Shown here piece after piece: positions 18,325-28,139 of a stretch of DNA of 64,000 nt. The translations under genes were made by a program, and so were the position numbers. The notes beneath the pieces were generated by a model that had not been told where the DNA came from, did not search any database, and saw nothing but the letters and a program-made list of their open reading frames with translations. The DNA lies in contig JAFSRP010000045.1 in NCBI GenBank assembly GCA_017446045.1, positions 1 through 64,000 of the forward strand, in the 5' to 3' direction. The stretch comes from Lachnospiraceae bacterium. Its GTDB lineage: Bacteria > Bacillota > Clostridia > Lachnospirales > Lachnospiraceae. Positions within the stretch are counted from its first letter, which is position 1; each line of letters opens with the position of its first letter.

Positions 18325-19515
18325 ATGAGAAAAGCTGTAATTGTAAGCGCATGCCGCACCCCCATCGGAGCGTTCCGGGGCTCGTTAAAGGACACCGGTG
18401 CTGTAGAACTTGGTACGATCGTTGTTAAAGAGGCGATCCGAAGGGCAGGTATCGACGCTGACCGCGTCGATGAAGTGATCTTCGGCAATGTCCTGCAGGC
18501 AGGCCTCGGACAGAACGTGGCGCGCCAGATCAGTATCCATGCGGGGATCCCGAAGGAGGTGCCGGCGACCACCGTGAATATCGTCTGCGGATCGGGCCTG
18601 AAGGCTGTCGCCATGGCAGCGGCCGCCATCCGCGCGGGAGATGCGGACGTGCTGGTCTGCGGCGGCACAGAGAGCATGAGCCGGGCACCCTATGCCCTGC
18701 CGAACCTTCGCTCCGGGCAGAAGCTCGGAAATGTGGAGATGGTGGATATCATGCTGAAGGATGGCCTGACGGATGCTTTCTATGATTATCACATGGGCAT
18801 CACGGCGGAAAATGTCGCGCAGCAGTTTGGCATTACCCGCGAGATGCAGGACGAGTTTGCCGTCACAAGCCAGAACAGGGCGGAAGCTGCCATCAAAGGC
18901 GGGAAGTTCCGGGATGAGATCGTCCCCGTGACGATACAGGCCGGAAAAAAGGAAACGGCCCTGTTTGATACGGACGAACATCCCCGTTTCGGGACCACCT
19001 TGGAAACGGTCGGAAAGCTGAAACCTGCATTTAAAAAGGACGGCGGGACAGTCACCGCGGCAAATGCTTCCGGACTCAACGACGGCGCCGCTGCTTTGGT
19101 CGTGATGGAAAAGGGATTGGCGGAAGAACTTGGCCTGCCTTACATGGCAGAGATCGAAAGCTATGCCACGGTCGGCGTGGATCCGCAGATCATGGGCATT
19201 GCCCCCATTTCTGCGATACGGAAGGTATGCCGGCTGGCAAATGTTGAGACCGGCGACGTGGATCTATTTGAGTCGAACGAGGCATTTGCAGCCCAGTCTG
19301 TCGCGGTCGTCAAAGAGCTGGGACTGGATCAGGAAAAAGTCAATGTCAATGGCGGGGCTATCGCCCTGGGACACCCGATCGGCTGTTCCGGCGCGCGGAT
19401 CCTGGTGACGCTTCTGTATGAGATGAAGAAAAGAAATGCGAAGACCGGCGTTGCGGCTCTTTGTATCGGCGGCGGCCAGGGCCAGGCAATGCTGGTGAAA
19501 AATAATAGGTACTGA
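18325..19515 (+). CDS. thlA: Acetyl-CoA acetyltransferase (thiolase)
   Basis: 396 residues, full thiolase length. The nucleophile cysteine is C88 in [34 protein letters not shown] (active-site His) and CIGGGQGQA complete the catalytic set. It condenses two acetyl-CoA to acetoacetyl-CoA, the entry to butyrate-type pathways, or runs in reverse. It has its own promoter and is closed by a perfect hairpin shared with hbd on the opposite strand. The substrate range cannot be read, but the small-substrate type is most likely. Confidence 0.92.
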   Translation: MRKAVIVSACRTPIGAFRGSLKDTGAVELGTIVVKEAIRRAGIDADRVDEVIFGNVLQAGLGQNVARQISIHAGIPKEVPATTVNIVCGSGLKAVAMAAAAIRAGDADVLVCGGTESMSRAPYALPNLRSGQKLGNVEMVDIMLKDGLTDAFYDYHMGITAENVAQQFGITREMQDEFAVTSQNRAEAAIKGGKFRDEIVPVTIQAGKKETALFDTDEHPRFGTTLETVGKLKPAFKKDGGTVTAANASGLNDGAAALVVMEKGLAEELGLPYMAEIESYATVGVDPQIMGIAPISAIRKVCRLANVETGDVDLFESNEAFAAQSVAVVKELGLDQEKVNVNGGAIALGHPIGCSGARILVTLLYEMKKRNAKTGVAALCIGGGQGQAMLVKNNRY

Positions 19516-19535
19516 GATAAACGAACAGTTTTGAG

Positions 19536-19570
19536 AACGGGAGCTTCTTCCTATCGAAGAAGCTCCCGTT
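19536..19570. terminator. Bidirectional terminator between thiolase and hbd
   Basis: A perfect 15-bp stem (AACGGGAGCTTCTTC and its complement) around a 5-base loop, with TTTTG on the plus side. It serves both convergent genes. Confidence 0.9.
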
Positions 19571-19576
19571 TTGCCG

Positions 19577-20434
19577 TCATTTTGCGGAATAGTCGTAGAA
19601 TCCCTTGCCGGTCTTCCTGCCGAGTTCCCCGCTCAGCACCATTTTTTTCAGCAATGGGCAGGGGCGGTATTTTGAATCGCCGAATTCTCTGTACAGTACC
19701 TGCATGATGTTGAGCACGACGTCGATACCGATCAGATCCATCAGTGCCAGCGGCCCCATGGGGTGGTTCAGCCCGAGGACCATGGCTTTGTCAATATCCT
19801 CGGGAGACGCGACGTGTTCATACACCAGGAAAGCGGCTTCGTTGAGCATCGGACTGGAGAGGCGGTTCACGATGAAGCCGGGGGAGTCGATAACGGTCAC
19901 CGGGTCCTTGCTCAGTTCCTTCGCAAAGTCAAAGACCTGCCGGGTCGTACTTTCGGAGGTCTTCCTTCCGTTGATGACTTCCACAAGCTTCATGACCGGG
20001 GCGGGATTAAAGAAGTGCATGCCGATGAACCTCTCCGGCTTTGAAATGACGGAAGCCAGCTCCGTGATGGAGACGGAGGAGGTGTTGGAGCTGATGATCG
20101 TCTCTCCGGAGACGATCTGGTCTAGGTCTTTGAACAGCTTCTTTTTTATCTCGACATTTTCCGTAGCCGCTTCGATGACCAGGTCGCAGTCTGACGCGCC
20201 CGAAAGATCGGCGGTCGCCATGATCCTGTCCAGGATATCCTTCATCTTTTGGGCGCTGATCTTTTCTTTCGCCGCCAGTTTTGCAAGGCTGGCTTCGATC
20301 TTGTTCTTGCCGTTGTCGGCATATTCCTGCTTGATATCATACATGATGACGGGGATCTCATAGGACGCTATGAGCTGCGCGATGCCGGATCCCATCTGGC
20401 CTGCGCCGGCAACGAAGACTTTCTTGAATGACAT
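19577..20434 (-). CDS. hbd: 3-hydroxybutyryl-CoA dehydrogenase
   Basis: 285 residues. The NAD(P)-binding motif is [13 protein letters not shown] at the N-terminus. [18 protein letters not shown] holds the catalytic His, and [10 protein letters not shown] and NHPMGPLAL mark the C-terminal helical domain. It reduces acetoacetyl-CoA to 3-hydroxybutyryl-CoA in the cytoplasm, the step after thiolase. It lies downstream of the gamma-carbonic-anhydrase-like gene on the same strand and converges on the thiolase. The other butyrate genes (crotonase, bcd-etf) are not in the window. GAGGGAACC precedes the ATG. Confidence 0.93.
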   Translation of the reverse strand: MSFKKVFVAGAGQMGSGIAQLIASYEIPVIMYDIKQEYADNGKNKIEASLAKLAAKEKISAQKMKDILDRIMATADLSGASDCDLVIEAATENVEIKKKLFKDLDQIVSGETIISSNTSSVSITELASVISKPERFIGMHFFNPAPVMKLVEVINGRKTSESTTRQVFDFAKELSKDPVTVIDSPGFIVNRLSSPMLNEAAFLVYEHVASPEDIDKAMVLGLNHPMGPLALMDLIGIDVVLNIMQVLYREFGDSKYRPCPLLKKMVLSGELGRKTGKGFYDYSAK

Positions 20435-20485
20435 GGTTCCCTCCTGAATGAAAAATGATGTTTTGAAACAGCTGGCCGAAGCGTT

Positions 20486-21004
20486 CTACAGCTTTTTATA
20501 ATTTCCGTTTTTATAATCCTGTGCCAGGTCGACATATTCCTGCACGGTGAGGCGGATGTCGTCTCTCAGCGCGTCACTTAAGGGCTTGATGGTCTTGGCG
20601 GGAGCACCGAGCACAAGTGAACCTTCCGGGACGACCGTGCCGCCTGTGACGAGGGCACCGGCTCCGATGACGCAGTTATCCCCAATGACGCAGCCATTCA
20701 GAAGGATCGCGCCCATGCCGATCATGACATTGCTGCCGACGCTGCAGCCGTGGACGATGGCGCGATGGCCGATGGTGACATTGTCTCCGATCGTGACCGG
20801 GTCACCCTCGTCTTCATGAATGATCACACCGTCCTGAACATTGACATTTTTCCCGATACGGATAATATCCCCGTCAGAACGGATCACAGCACCGAACCAG
20901 ACACTGGAGCCTTCGCCGATCTCCACATCGCCGATGACGGCTGCGGAGTCAGCAACAAAAACGCCTGGGTCGATCTTGGGTTCGTGGTTTGCGTATGAGT
21001 TCAT
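20486..21004 (-). CDS. Gamma-carbonic-anhydrase-like hexapeptide protein
   Basis: 172 residues of left-handed beta-helix repeats (runs of V-x-I-G-D/E) with a C-terminal helix. The three metal-site histidines are in place: H63 (IIHEDEG), H80 and H85 (GHRAIVHGC). Relatives include YrdA, CaiE and Cam-type enzymes. Many bind zinc or iron, but carbonic anhydrase activity is proven for only a few. GGAGGGCC lies ahead of the ATG. It probably shares a transcript with hbd, 51 bp downstream. Confidence 0.85.
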   Translation of the reverse strand: MNSYANHEPKIDPGVFVADSAAVIGDVEIGEGSSVWFGAVIRSDGDIIRIGKNVNVQDGVIIHEDEGDPVTIGDNVTIGHRAIVHGCSVGSNVMIGMGAILLNGCVIGDNCVIGAGALVTGGTVVPEGSLVLGAPAKTIKPLSDALRDDIRLTVQEYVDLAQDYKNGNYKKL

Positions 21005-21092
21005 AGGCCCTCCTGTATTTCACACAGTCTTTTGTGTTTCATGAGTTTTGGTGTTTCGGATTTTCGGATATATTCTATGTGCATTTATCTGT

Positions 21093-21098
21093 ATTATA
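21093..21098 (-). promoter_or_regulatory. Extended -10 promoter for the gamma-CA/hbd operon
   Basis: On the minus strand TGATATAAT forms an extended -10 about 90 bases before the gamma-CA start. The -35 region is poor. Confidence 0.45.
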
Positions 21099-21245
21099 TC
21101 ACATAAGTGAGGAGAGTCCGGGAAAGATATATTCGGAAGTGTTCGATCAGAAAAAATCAGACCAAAAAGAGGTACAGAATGTATGGATCAAGCCGGCAGG
21201 GACATGCGCTTTCCGGCACAGGGTTTGATAAAATATAAACTATAC

Positions 21246-21273
21246 TGGATTTTCCGCTGGTTTATGTTACAAT
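21246..21273 (+). promoter_or_regulatory. Promoter of the radical SAM gene
   Basis: TGGATT (21246-21251), a 16-base spacer and TACAAT (21268-21273) with an upstream TGT that makes an extended -10. Transcription would start near 21280 and leave a leader of about 90 bases. Confidence 0.5.
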
Positions 21274-21282
21274 ACATATCGA

Positions 21283-21346
21283 TGCAGGGCACGATGAGGT
21301 GCGAAAGGGCCTGCAGCCGGCTTTTGTTCATGCCGGAAACGGCACC
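21283..21346 (+). promoter_or_regulatory. Structured 5' leader of the radical SAM gene
   Basis: TGCAGG (283-288) pairs with CCTGCA (310-315) and encloses a small hairpin GCAC/GTGC plus the strand GAAAGG. A second stem CCGGC/GCCGG (317-321 with 332-336) follows. GGTGC (298-302) can also pair with GCACC (342-346), which would be a pseudoknot or a switch. The SD sequence GGGAGGAG lies just downstream. I could not match it to a known riboswitch class. Confidence 0.4.
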
Positions 21347-21368
21347 AACACTCACGGGAGGAGAAAAA

Positions 21369-22259
21369 TTGGCACAGTATCCCTACAAGACAAGAGAAGG
21401 CGGCGCGACTGTCACTGTATTTGTACCGTATGACTGCAACAACCATTGTCCTTTCTGCATCAATAAGGAAGAGTATGGCGATATGACAGGCTTCTCACTG
21501 GAGAAGATCTGCGAGAGCATCCACACGATGGATGCGATCACGCCGTATTGTGATTTTGTATTTACCGGCGGTGAGCCGATGGCGAACCTGGAGTCACTGC
21601 AGGTCATGCTTGATTGCATCCCCACGACGCACCGTGTTTTTATCAATACGACTTTTCCTGTGCAGAACGAATACTCGGCGGACGATATGATCGCTTTCAC
21701 TGAGCGCAATAAGGACAAGATCACCTGTATCAACATTTCCCGCCATATGAAGAAGTATGTCGAGGAATCTCCGGATGAGGTGATCGCGCGGATCGCGACC
21801 AAAAAGCGTGTGAACTGCGTACTGTACAAGAATTATCCGGTCGACAAGATCTATGAGTACGCGGATCGTTTCGTGAAATATGGCATTCCGATCCAGTTCC
21901 GTTATGACTACACCGAGACCACTCCGGAGAACCTGTATGAGCAGGATAATGATCCTATTCTGCAGGATCTCAAGAAGCATTTCGAATATAAAGGCCTGGA
22001 TGGTTCCCGTATGCGCAATGGATTCCATTTCCTGTACAAGGGACTGCATCTGACCTATCATAAGACCCTGCCGTACTCCACGATCATTGAGGAGGGCGAT
22101 GACGGCGTGACCTACGCGATCCTGTACGATATCCTGATCAAGCAGAACGGAGACATCCACTCCGACTGGACCGGTGTACTCATGGATGTAGATGCGTACC
22201 GCCATGTGGTGTTCGAGCCGAACGATCATGTGCTTCTGGAGGGAACGAACGATTTCTGA
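21369..22259 (+). CDS. Radical SAM enzyme of unknown substrate
   Basis: 296 residues from a TTG start at 21369, chosen because GGGAGGAG ends 6 bases before it; the long frame from 21183 lacks a site and crosses the promoter. The iron-sulfur motif is CNNHCPFC (C23, C27, C30), and FVFTGGEPMANL is the SAM-binding GGE motif. The rest of the TIM-barrel half is present, but I see no extra cysteine cluster of a SPASM or Twitch domain. It would cleave S-adenosylmethionine to drive a radical reaction. Neighbours give no hint of a substrate. The leader may regulate it. Confidence 0.8.
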   Translation: MAQYPYKTREGGATVTVFVPYDCNNHCPFCINKEEYGDMTGFSLEKICESIHTMDAITPYCDFVFTGGEPMANLESLQVMLDCIPTTHRVFINTTFPVQNEYSADDMIAFTERNKDKITCINISRHMKKYVEESPDEVIARIATKKRVNCVLYKNYPVDKIYEYADRFVKYGIPIQFRYDYTETTPENLYEQDNDPILQDLKKHFEYKGLDGSRMRNGFHFLYKGLHLTYHKTLPYSTIIEEGDDGVTYAILYDILIKQNGDIHSDWTGVLMDVDAYRHVVFEPNDHVLLEGTNDF

Positions 22260-22305
22260 TCAAGGGACGGCCGGAAGACCGGAACTCCAGTAGAAAGCAA
22301 AAAAG

Positions 22306-22352
22306 ACCCACTGCACATTGCTTCAGGAAATTGATGAAGCAGAGCAGTGGGT
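22306..22352. terminator. Bidirectional terminator after the radical SAM gene
   Basis: Arms ACCCACTGC and GCAGTGGGT enclose a second stem GCTTCA/TGAAGC. TTTCTTTT follows and A-rich sequence precedes, so it can serve both strands. Confidence 0.8.
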
Positions 22353-22387
22353 TTCTTTTCGTATCAGAAGGCTTTTCAGCCGGCGAA

Positions 22388-23065
22388 TCACTCGGTTTTG
22401 GACACGACCTGTTCGGCCGCCTCGATGATGATATCTTCGGCGCCTCTGGAAAGATCGGCAGCCAGGGCTGATGCGGAAGAGGAAGCTGCTGAATCTGCAG
22501 CGCCTGCATCTGAGGAAGGAGCGGGCTGAGCGGGATCTGCGGCAGGCTCTGTCGGTTCAGGAGTTTCTGCTGCAGGCGCTTCTGCTGTCATGGCGGGGCT
22601 GTGCTCAGGCTTAATACCGTCTTCGTCGATGGTAACAGCGTGATCTTCGTGCGTAGAGTGCGGTGCGTCCTTCTTAGAGACGAACAGGAATTTGCGGATC
22701 GCGAAGAGCGCGGCGACCGCGAAAACGCCGATCAGAAACTCATAGGTGTGGAGATGCTGGAGGATCAGCTCGCGGGTGATCGCCAGCGACAGTACCTCCA
22801 CGATCGAGTCGAGAGTCTGGTGCAGCAGGACATGGATCAGCTCGATACTGATGATGACATTGATGATATACTCCAGGAATTCAACCAGACTATCGGAGCC
22901 GACATCGGTCAGCAGGCCGAGTTGCTGCGGAATGCTGAGGAGCGTTATGCCGATCGCGACGATGATCGTCAGCGCCACGAAATACTGCAGATACTCAAGA
23001 AAGACGTAGATGATGTTCTTGCCGTGAGCCAGGATCTTTTCAGGTAAATCATGCTTGTTCGTCAC
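22388..23065 (-). CDS. PsiE-like membrane protein with disordered tail
   Basis: 225 residues from a GTG start, with AGGAGG seven bases upstream. Residues 18-130 hold four hydrophobic segments and resemble the phosphate-starvation-inducible E family (EYIINVIISIELIHVLL, then ITRELILQHLHTYEFLIGV). The family's function is unknown. From about 140 to 210 the chain is Ala/Pro/Glu/Ser-rich and probably disordered, ending in a short amphipathic helix. It converges on the radical SAM gene across the hairpin at 22306. Confidence 0.7.
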   Translation of the reverse strand: MTNKHDLPEKILAHGKNIIYVFLEYLQYFVALTIIVAIGITLLSIPQQLGLLTDVGSDSLVEFLEYIINVIISIELIHVLLHQTLDSIVEVLSLAITRELILQHLHTYEFLIGVFAVAALFAIRKFLFVSKKDAPHSTHEDHAVTIDEDGIKPEHSPAMTAEAPAAETPEPTEPAADPAQPAPSSDAGAADSAASSSASALAADLSRGAEDIIIEAAEQVVSKTE

Positions 23066-23252
23066 TGTGAGGCCTCCTTGAATTACAGAAGTTCATCAAC
23101 TATAATTACAGTTATCGTACCATAACTTGCGTTTGCTCCGCAAGCCGCAAATCCCGCCGGCTTTCCGGAAATATTCAGGAAAGCCGCATTTCGGGCGATG
23201 GTCGATCAGATCGTTCTCAAAGATTCTATCAAAATAAAGGCGGCACATTTTT

Positions 23253-24392
23253 ATGAAATGGAGAAAATACACGATTTTCACGACGGTTGAGGCGGAAGAC
23301 CTCGTCAGCATGATGCTCATGGAGCATGGTGTGGAGGGCGTCCAGATCGAGGACAATGTTCCGCTGTCCGACAGCGATACCAAGGGAATGTTCATCGACA
23401 TCCTGCCCGAAATGGCGCCGGATGACGGGACATCCCGGGTGAGCTTTTTCCTGCATCTGAAGGAGGCGGGAAGCGATGAAGAGATACCGGCGGATGCGGA
23501 AAAGTGTGCAGGGCCGGACGGTGCGGAAGTCGGAAGTGATGCGGCAGACCGGAGTGATGCGGGCAGCGCTGCGGACAATTCCTACAGCATTGCGGACCGG
23601 CTCTGGACAGAGGATGAGATCGGGGAGCTCCTTGCAAAGGTGCAGGAGGAACTTGCCGGGATGCGCGCCTATACGGATATCGGTGAGGGGCGTATCGAAG
23701 CCGGCGAGACAGAGGACACGGACTGGCGGGACAACTGGAAACAGTATTTCAAGCCGATTCTCGCGGGCGGCTTCCTGATCAAGCCGACCTGGGAAACGAT
23801 CCCGAATGAATACGCGGCGGACGCCGCATCGGGTGCGCTGCAGGTGATCGAGATCGATCCCGGCACAGCCTTCGGTACAGGCTCCCATGAAACGACCCAG
23901 CTTTGCCTCCGGGCGATCGAGAAGTATATACGCGGCGGGGAGCAGGTCCTTGATATCGGTACCGGCAGCGGGATCCTGGGGATCGCGGCGTTGAAAAAGG
24001 GCGCGGCAGCCTGCATGGCGACGGAGCTTGATGAGATGTGTGAGCCGTCCATCATGGACAACATTGCGTATAACGGGATCGGAGAGGATATTTTCAGCCT
24101 TCTTATTGGCAATGTCATCGGCGACGAAGATGTGATACGCGCGGTCCGGTCAATGGCGCCGTCGGGATATGACGTTGCGGTCGCCAATATCCTGGCCCCG
24201 GTGATCGTGATGCTGGCGGGCGCCGGGCAGGTGGACAGCTTCGTGCGCAGCGGCGGCATTTTCATCACCTCCGGTATTATCGATACAAAGGAAGCGGAAG
24301 TCGTGGCTGCATTTAAAGCCAATCCCGCCTGGGAGATCATGGAGATCAACCGGCAGGGTGAGTGGGTCAGTGTCGTCGCGCGGCGGAAATGA
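23253..24392 (+). CDS. prmA: Ribosomal protein L11 methyltransferase
   Basis: 379 residues. The catalytic half shows DPGTAFGTGSHETTQLCL and VLDIGTGSGILGIAALKKGA (SAM site), then VAVANILAPVI, the PrmA/HemK-like active-site block. It methylates L11 on the ribosome. It is longer than the usual 300-320 residues because of an acidic, Asp/Ala/Ser/Gly-rich insert at about 72-110 between the L11-recognition domain and the catalytic domain. Followed after 59 bp by nnrD. Confidence 0.92.
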   Translation: MKWRKYTIFTTVEAEDLVSMMLMEHGVEGVQIEDNVPLSDSDTKGMFIDILPEMAPDDGTSRVSFFLHLKEAGSDEEIPADAEKCAGPDGAEVGSDAADRSDAGSAADNSYSIADRLWTEDEIGELLAKVQEELAGMRAYTDIGEGRIEAGETEDTDWRDNWKQYFKPILAGGFLIKPTWETIPNEYAADAASGALQVIEIDPGTAFGTGSHETTQLCLRAIEKYIRGGEQVLDIGTGSGILGIAALKKGAAACMATELDEMCEPSIMDNIAYNGIGEDIFSLLIGNVIGDEDVIRAVRSMAPSGYDVAVANILAPVIVMLAGAGQVDSFVRSGGIFITSGIIDTKEAEVVAAFKANPAWEIMEINRQGEWVSVVARRK

Positions 24393-24451
24393 TCACGGAT
24401 GAGTGGCTGCTGATCCTGATATAAGGAATACAGCATAGACGTTTCAAGACC

Positions 24452-25591
24452 ATGAAGGCAGGAAAGAAGATGAATAAAGGGCTGAGACAAAAGGCACTGG
24501 AAAATAGCAGCAGGACGGATCCGGCGATCCATATGGATGCGGCAATCGAACAACTGCTTCTCCGGCACCGGAAAGCACTTGCGCTGCGTGATCATGAGGC
24601 CAATAAAGGCAGCTACGGCCGGCTGACGCTCCTGGCGGGCAGCCATGGAATGGCAGGCGCAGCCTTCCTGTCAGGGCTGGCGGCTTTTCGCTGCGGTATA
24701 GGTATGGTCAAATATCTGGGCCCCGAGTGCAACCGTGTGATCCTGCAGACACTTCTGCCCGAAGCGATGTATGACGCGCTGCCGGCTGCAATGGGTGATA
24801 AGCTGCCGGGGTCAGAGTCATGCGGCGGCTGTGAGTGTGTTCCGACATTTACCGAATCTCTTGCCGGAAAACTGTCCTGGGGCGACTATCTGATCATCGG
24901 CCCGGGACTTTCAAAGGAAGCGGATGCACGGGAGCTCGTAAGGGCACTCTTCGATCCGGTGGTCAAGGCTGCCCTGTCCGGGAAAAAACTCATCGTCCTG
25001 GACGCTGACGCGCTCAATCTCATGGCGGAAGAGGGACTCGATCCCGGAGCTCTGGCTGTGGCTGACACGGACGGTGCCGGCAGTACCGACGGAAGGCGCC
25101 CTCCTGTTGTCATCACACCCCATGTCGTGGAGATGAGCCGCCTGACAGGCATTCCGGTCAAAAAGATCAAGGAAGATCCGGCGGCAGCAGCAGGTGACTA
25201 TGCGGGGACGCATGGCATTTATGTGGTCCTGAAAGATGCGCGCACCGTGGTCGCAAGTCCGAATGCGCCTGGCGGCGAGACACCGGATCAGGCTGCGGCA
25301 GCCCCTTATCTCATCGACAGCGGCTGCGGCGCGATGGCAAAGGCCGGGAGCGGGGATGTGCTCTGCGGCTTTATTGCAGGATTTACCGCGATACTGCACG
25401 GAGAGGTGGATGACGCGCTGGCACTGGCGGTATTCGCGCACGGCGCGGCCGGCTGTGTGGCAGCGGAGAGGATGGGCTGTCACAGCATTCTCGCAAGAGA
25501 TATTGCCGGGGCGGCAGGAGAGGCATTGCAGCGTTCGCTCGATCTGCTGGAGCCGGTGAGAATGTATGATCTGTACGAACAAAAGCAGTGA
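24452..25591 (+). CDS. nnrD: ADP-dependent NAD(P)H-hydrate dehydratase
   Basis: 379 residues with the YjeF C-terminal (ribokinase-like) domain. NKGSYGRLTLLAGSHGMAGA, LIIGPGLS, VLDADALNLMAE, VVITPHVVEMSRL and AKAGSGDVLCGFIAG are the family blocks. It repairs hydrated NAD(P)H using ADP. The epimerase domain often fused to it is absent; the first 50 residues do not look like it. Two Gly/Asp/Pro-rich inserts (near 207-217 and 270-280) lengthen the chain. The start at 24452 may be replaced by the ATG at 24470. Confidence 0.9.
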   Translation: MKAGKKMNKGLRQKALENSSRTDPAIHMDAAIEQLLLRHRKALALRDHEANKGSYGRLTLLAGSHGMAGAAFLSGLAAFRCGIGMVKYLGPECNRVILQTLLPEAMYDALPAAMGDKLPGSESCGGCECVPTFTESLAGKLSWGDYLIIGPGLSKEADARELVRALFDPVVKAALSGKKLIVLDADALNLMAEEGLDPGALAVADTDGAGSTDGRRPPVVITPHVVEMSRLTGIPVKKIKEDPAAAAGDYAGTHGIYVVLKDARTVVASPNAPGGETPDQAAAAPYLIDSGCGAMAKAGSGDVLCGFIAGFTAILHGEVDDALALAVFAHGAAGCVAAERMGCHSILARDIAGAAGEALQRSLDLLEPVRMYDLYEQKQ

Positions 25592-25654
25592 TCCCGGGGT
25601 CCGGCTTGTATTAAAAATAATTCATCATTCCTGTTTAATTTTTCTAATTACGAC

Positions 25655-25683
25655 TTGATTCTGATAATAAACTAAAGTATGAT
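25655..25683 (+). promoter_or_regulatory. Promoter of the serC-serA operon
   Basis: TTGATT (25655-25660), 17 bases, TATGAT (25678-25683). The leader of about 95 bases to the serC ATG contains several short hairpins (for example GTATC/GATAC near 25723-25745). I do not recognise a T-box or known riboswitch. Confidence 0.65.
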
Positions 25684-25784
25684 ATTTCCTTAACAAAGAC
25701 GAGGTTTCAGCCTCGGCCGGAGTATCAGGACGGTTGAAAGATACAGGCCATGAATGGCTTTTGATAGGATCATTTGGAGGCATT

Positions 25785-26870
25785 ATGAGCAGAGTTTATA
25801 ATTTCAGTGCCGGGCCGGCGTGCCTGCCGGAGTGCGTGCTGGAGGAGATCCGGGATGAAATGCTGGAGTACGGCGATTCCGGGCAGTCTGTGATGGAGAT
25901 GAGCCACCGGTCAAAGGTGTTTGAAGACATCCTTCACGATACGGAGAATACACTGCGGGAAATCATGGGGATCCCCGCAAATTATAAGGTACTGTTCCTG
26001 CAGGGCGGCGCGTCCCAGCAGTTTGCCGCTGTGCCCATGAACCTGATGAAGAACCGGGTCGCGGACTACATCAATACCGGCAACTGGACCAAGAAGGCGA
26101 TCCAGGAAGCGAAGCTTTTCGGCAAGGTCAATGTCATCGCGTCCTCCGAGGACCGGACCTTCACCTACATTCCGGATCTGGAAGACCTTCCGTACTCCGA
26201 GGATGCCGATTACGTCTACATTTGCCAGAACAACACGATCTACGGCACCCGTTATCCGAAGCTTCCGGATACGAAGGGCAGGATCCTTGTCTCCGACGTT
26301 TCATCGATGTTCGTTTCGGAGCCTCTGGATGTGAGCAAATACGGCGTGATCTATGCCGGCGTGCAGAAGAATGCGGGCCCCGGCGGTCTGGTGATCTCGA
26401 TCATCCGCGAGGACCTGATCTATGATGAGGTGCTGCCGGGCACGCCTACCATGCTGAAATGGAAGACCCAGGCGGATGCGGATTCCCTGTATAATACGCC
26501 GAACTGCTGGGCGATCTACGTCTGCGGCAAGGTGTTCCGCTGGATCAAAGAGATGGGCGGACTCGACGTCATGAAGGAGCGCAACGAGCGCAAGGCACAG
26601 CTGTTCTATGATTACCTCGACAACCGTTCGAAGCTCTTTAAGGGCACAGTAGAGAAGGGCTCCCGCTCTCTTATGAACATTCCGTTCGTCACAGGCGACA
26701 CGGAGCTGGACAAGGCGTTTATCGCGGAGTGCGGCAAAAACGGTATCGTCAATATCAAGGGCCACCGTACGGTCGGAGGCATGCGGGCTTCCATCTACAA
26801 TGCGATGCCGTACGAGGGCGTCGTGAAGCTGATCGAGGTCATGGAGAAGTTTGAAAAGGAGCACGCGTAA
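25785..26870 (+). CDS. serC: Phosphoserine aminotransferase
   Basis: 361 residues from the ATG at 25785, which has GGAGG just upstream and gives the conserved MSRVYNFSAGPACLP. The PLP lysine is K195 in AGVQKNAGPGG. SVMEMSHRSK and FLQGGASQQFAAVP bind substrate and cofactor. It converts 3-phosphohydroxypyruvate to phosphoserine, the second step of serine synthesis. serA follows 99 bp later. The gap holds a hairpin near 26888-26923 and two 13-bp direct repeats (26922-26947). Confidence 0.94.
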   Translation: MSRVYNFSAGPACLPECVLEEIRDEMLEYGDSGQSVMEMSHRSKVFEDILHDTENTLREIMGIPANYKVLFLQGGASQQFAAVPMNLMKNRVADYINTGNWTKKAIQEAKLFGKVNVIASSEDRTFTYIPDLEDLPYSEDADYVYICQNNTIYGTRYPKLPDTKGRILVSDVSSMFVSEPLDVSKYGVIYAGVQKNAGPGGLVISIIREDLIYDEVLPGTPTMLKWKTQADADSLYNTPNCWAIYVCGKVFRWIKEMGGLDVMKERNERKAQLFYDYLDNRSKLFKGTVEKGSRSLMNIPFVTGDTELDKAFIAECGKNGIVNIKGHRTVGGMRASIYNAMPYEGVVKLIEVMEKFEKEHA

Positions 26871-26969
26871 GGCCTGCCCCGGAAAATGTCCCGCATATGG
26901 ACCTTTGCGGATATATGTGCGGGATCAATTTACAGGATCAATGTGTGGGGTTGATCAGAGGAAAATGCA

Positions 26970-28139
26970 ATGAAAGACAGAAAGATCCATCTTTTAAATA
27001 ATATCAGTGATTTCGGCCTGCGGGATTTCAGGCATGGCTACAGCACGACTGTGGATTTCTCGGAGGCACACGGCGCGCTCGTCCGTTCCTGCGATATGCA
27101 TGACATGGAGTTCCCGGCTTCCCTTCGCGTAGTGGCGCGCGCCGGCGTCGGCGTCAACAACATTCCGCTGGACCGCTGCGCGGAGCAGGGCATCGTGGTA
27201 ATGAACACTCCGGGCGCAAATGCCAACGGCGTTAAAGAACTCGTCGTGGCGGCACTGATGCTGGCATCGAGAGACATCGTGGGCGGCATCGAATGGGTCA
27301 AGGCTCATGCGGACGATCCCGATATTGCAGCAAGCGTTGAAAAGGCCAAGAAGGCGTTCGCGGGCAATGAAGTCATTGGTAAGAATATCGGCGTGATCGG
27401 TCTCGGCGCCATTGGTGTACAGGTGGCGAATATCTGCGCTTATCTCGGCATGACGGTCTACGGCTATGATCCGTATATTTCCGTCGGTTCCGCATGGCGT
27501 CTGAAGCGGGAGATCCGCCACATCGAGAACCTGGACGAGCTGTTCGAAAAGTGCGACTATATCACTGTGCATGTACCTGCGATCCCGTCCAGCCGTGATA
27601 TGCTGAACAGCCTGACCTTCGCCAAGATGAAGGACGGTGTGAAGGTCCTCAATTTCTCGCGTGATTTCGTGGTCAATGAAGATCACATCGCTGCGGCGCT
27701 TGAGAGCGGGAAGGTGTCCAGATATGTCACGGATTTCGCGACGCCCAAGAGCGTGCGCATGAAGAATACTGTGGTGATCCCGCATCTGGGCGCGTCCACG
27801 GAAGAGGCAGAGGATAACTGTGCCCTGATGGCGGTGCGTCAGCTGCAGGATTACCTGGATAACGGCAATATTAAAAACTCGGTAAACTATCCGGACATCG
27901 ATGCCGGAAAATGCCGCACAGAGTCCCGGATCGCCTGCCTGCACCGGAATGTTCCGAACATGCTGGGCCAGCTGACCGCGATCATGGGCTCGGCTCATAT
28001 CAACATCGCCAACATGGTGAATGCCAGCCGGGATAAGTACGCCTACACTCTGATGGACATCGAGACCCGTATCAGCGACGATGCCCTGGACAGCATCAGG
28101 GCGATCCCGGGAATGCTCAGGGTACGGATCGTCAAGTGA
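26970..28139 (+). CDS. serA: D-3-phosphoglycerate dehydrogenase
   Basis: 389 residues. RAGVGVNNIPLDRC, the NAD motif GVIGLGAIGVQVANI, and catalytic-region sequences VLNFSRDFVVNE and PHLGASTEEAEDNC identify the enzyme. A C-terminal ACT domain (about 315-389, starting near CLHRNVPNMLGQLTAI) is the short type, probably for serine feedback. It oxidises 3-phosphoglycerate to 3-phosphohydroxypyruvate, the first step of the pathway completed by serC next door. Confidence 0.94.
   Translation: MKDRKIHLLNNISDFGLRDFRHGYSTTVDFSEAHGALVRSCDMHDMEFPASLRVVARAGVGVNNIPLDRCAEQGIVVMNTPGANANGVKELVVAALMLASRDIVGGIEWVKAHADDPDIAASVEKAKKAFAGNEVIGKNIGVIGLGAIGVQVANICAYLGMTVYGYDPYISVGSAWRLKREIRHIENLDELFEKCDYITVHVPAIPSSRDMLNSLTFAKMKDGVKVLNFSRDFVVNEDHIAAALESGKVSRYVTDFATPKSVRMKNTVVIPHLGASTEEAEDNCALMAVRQLQDYLDNGNIKNSVNYPDIDAGKCRTESRIACLHRNVPNMLGQLTAIMGSAHINIANMVNASRDKYAYTLMDIETRISDDALDSIRAIPGMLRVRIVK

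Noticed and set aside
25684..25784. T-box or serine-linked riboswitch before serC
   Set aside because: The leader is about 95 bases, without a T-box motif or an antiterminator pair that I can recognise.
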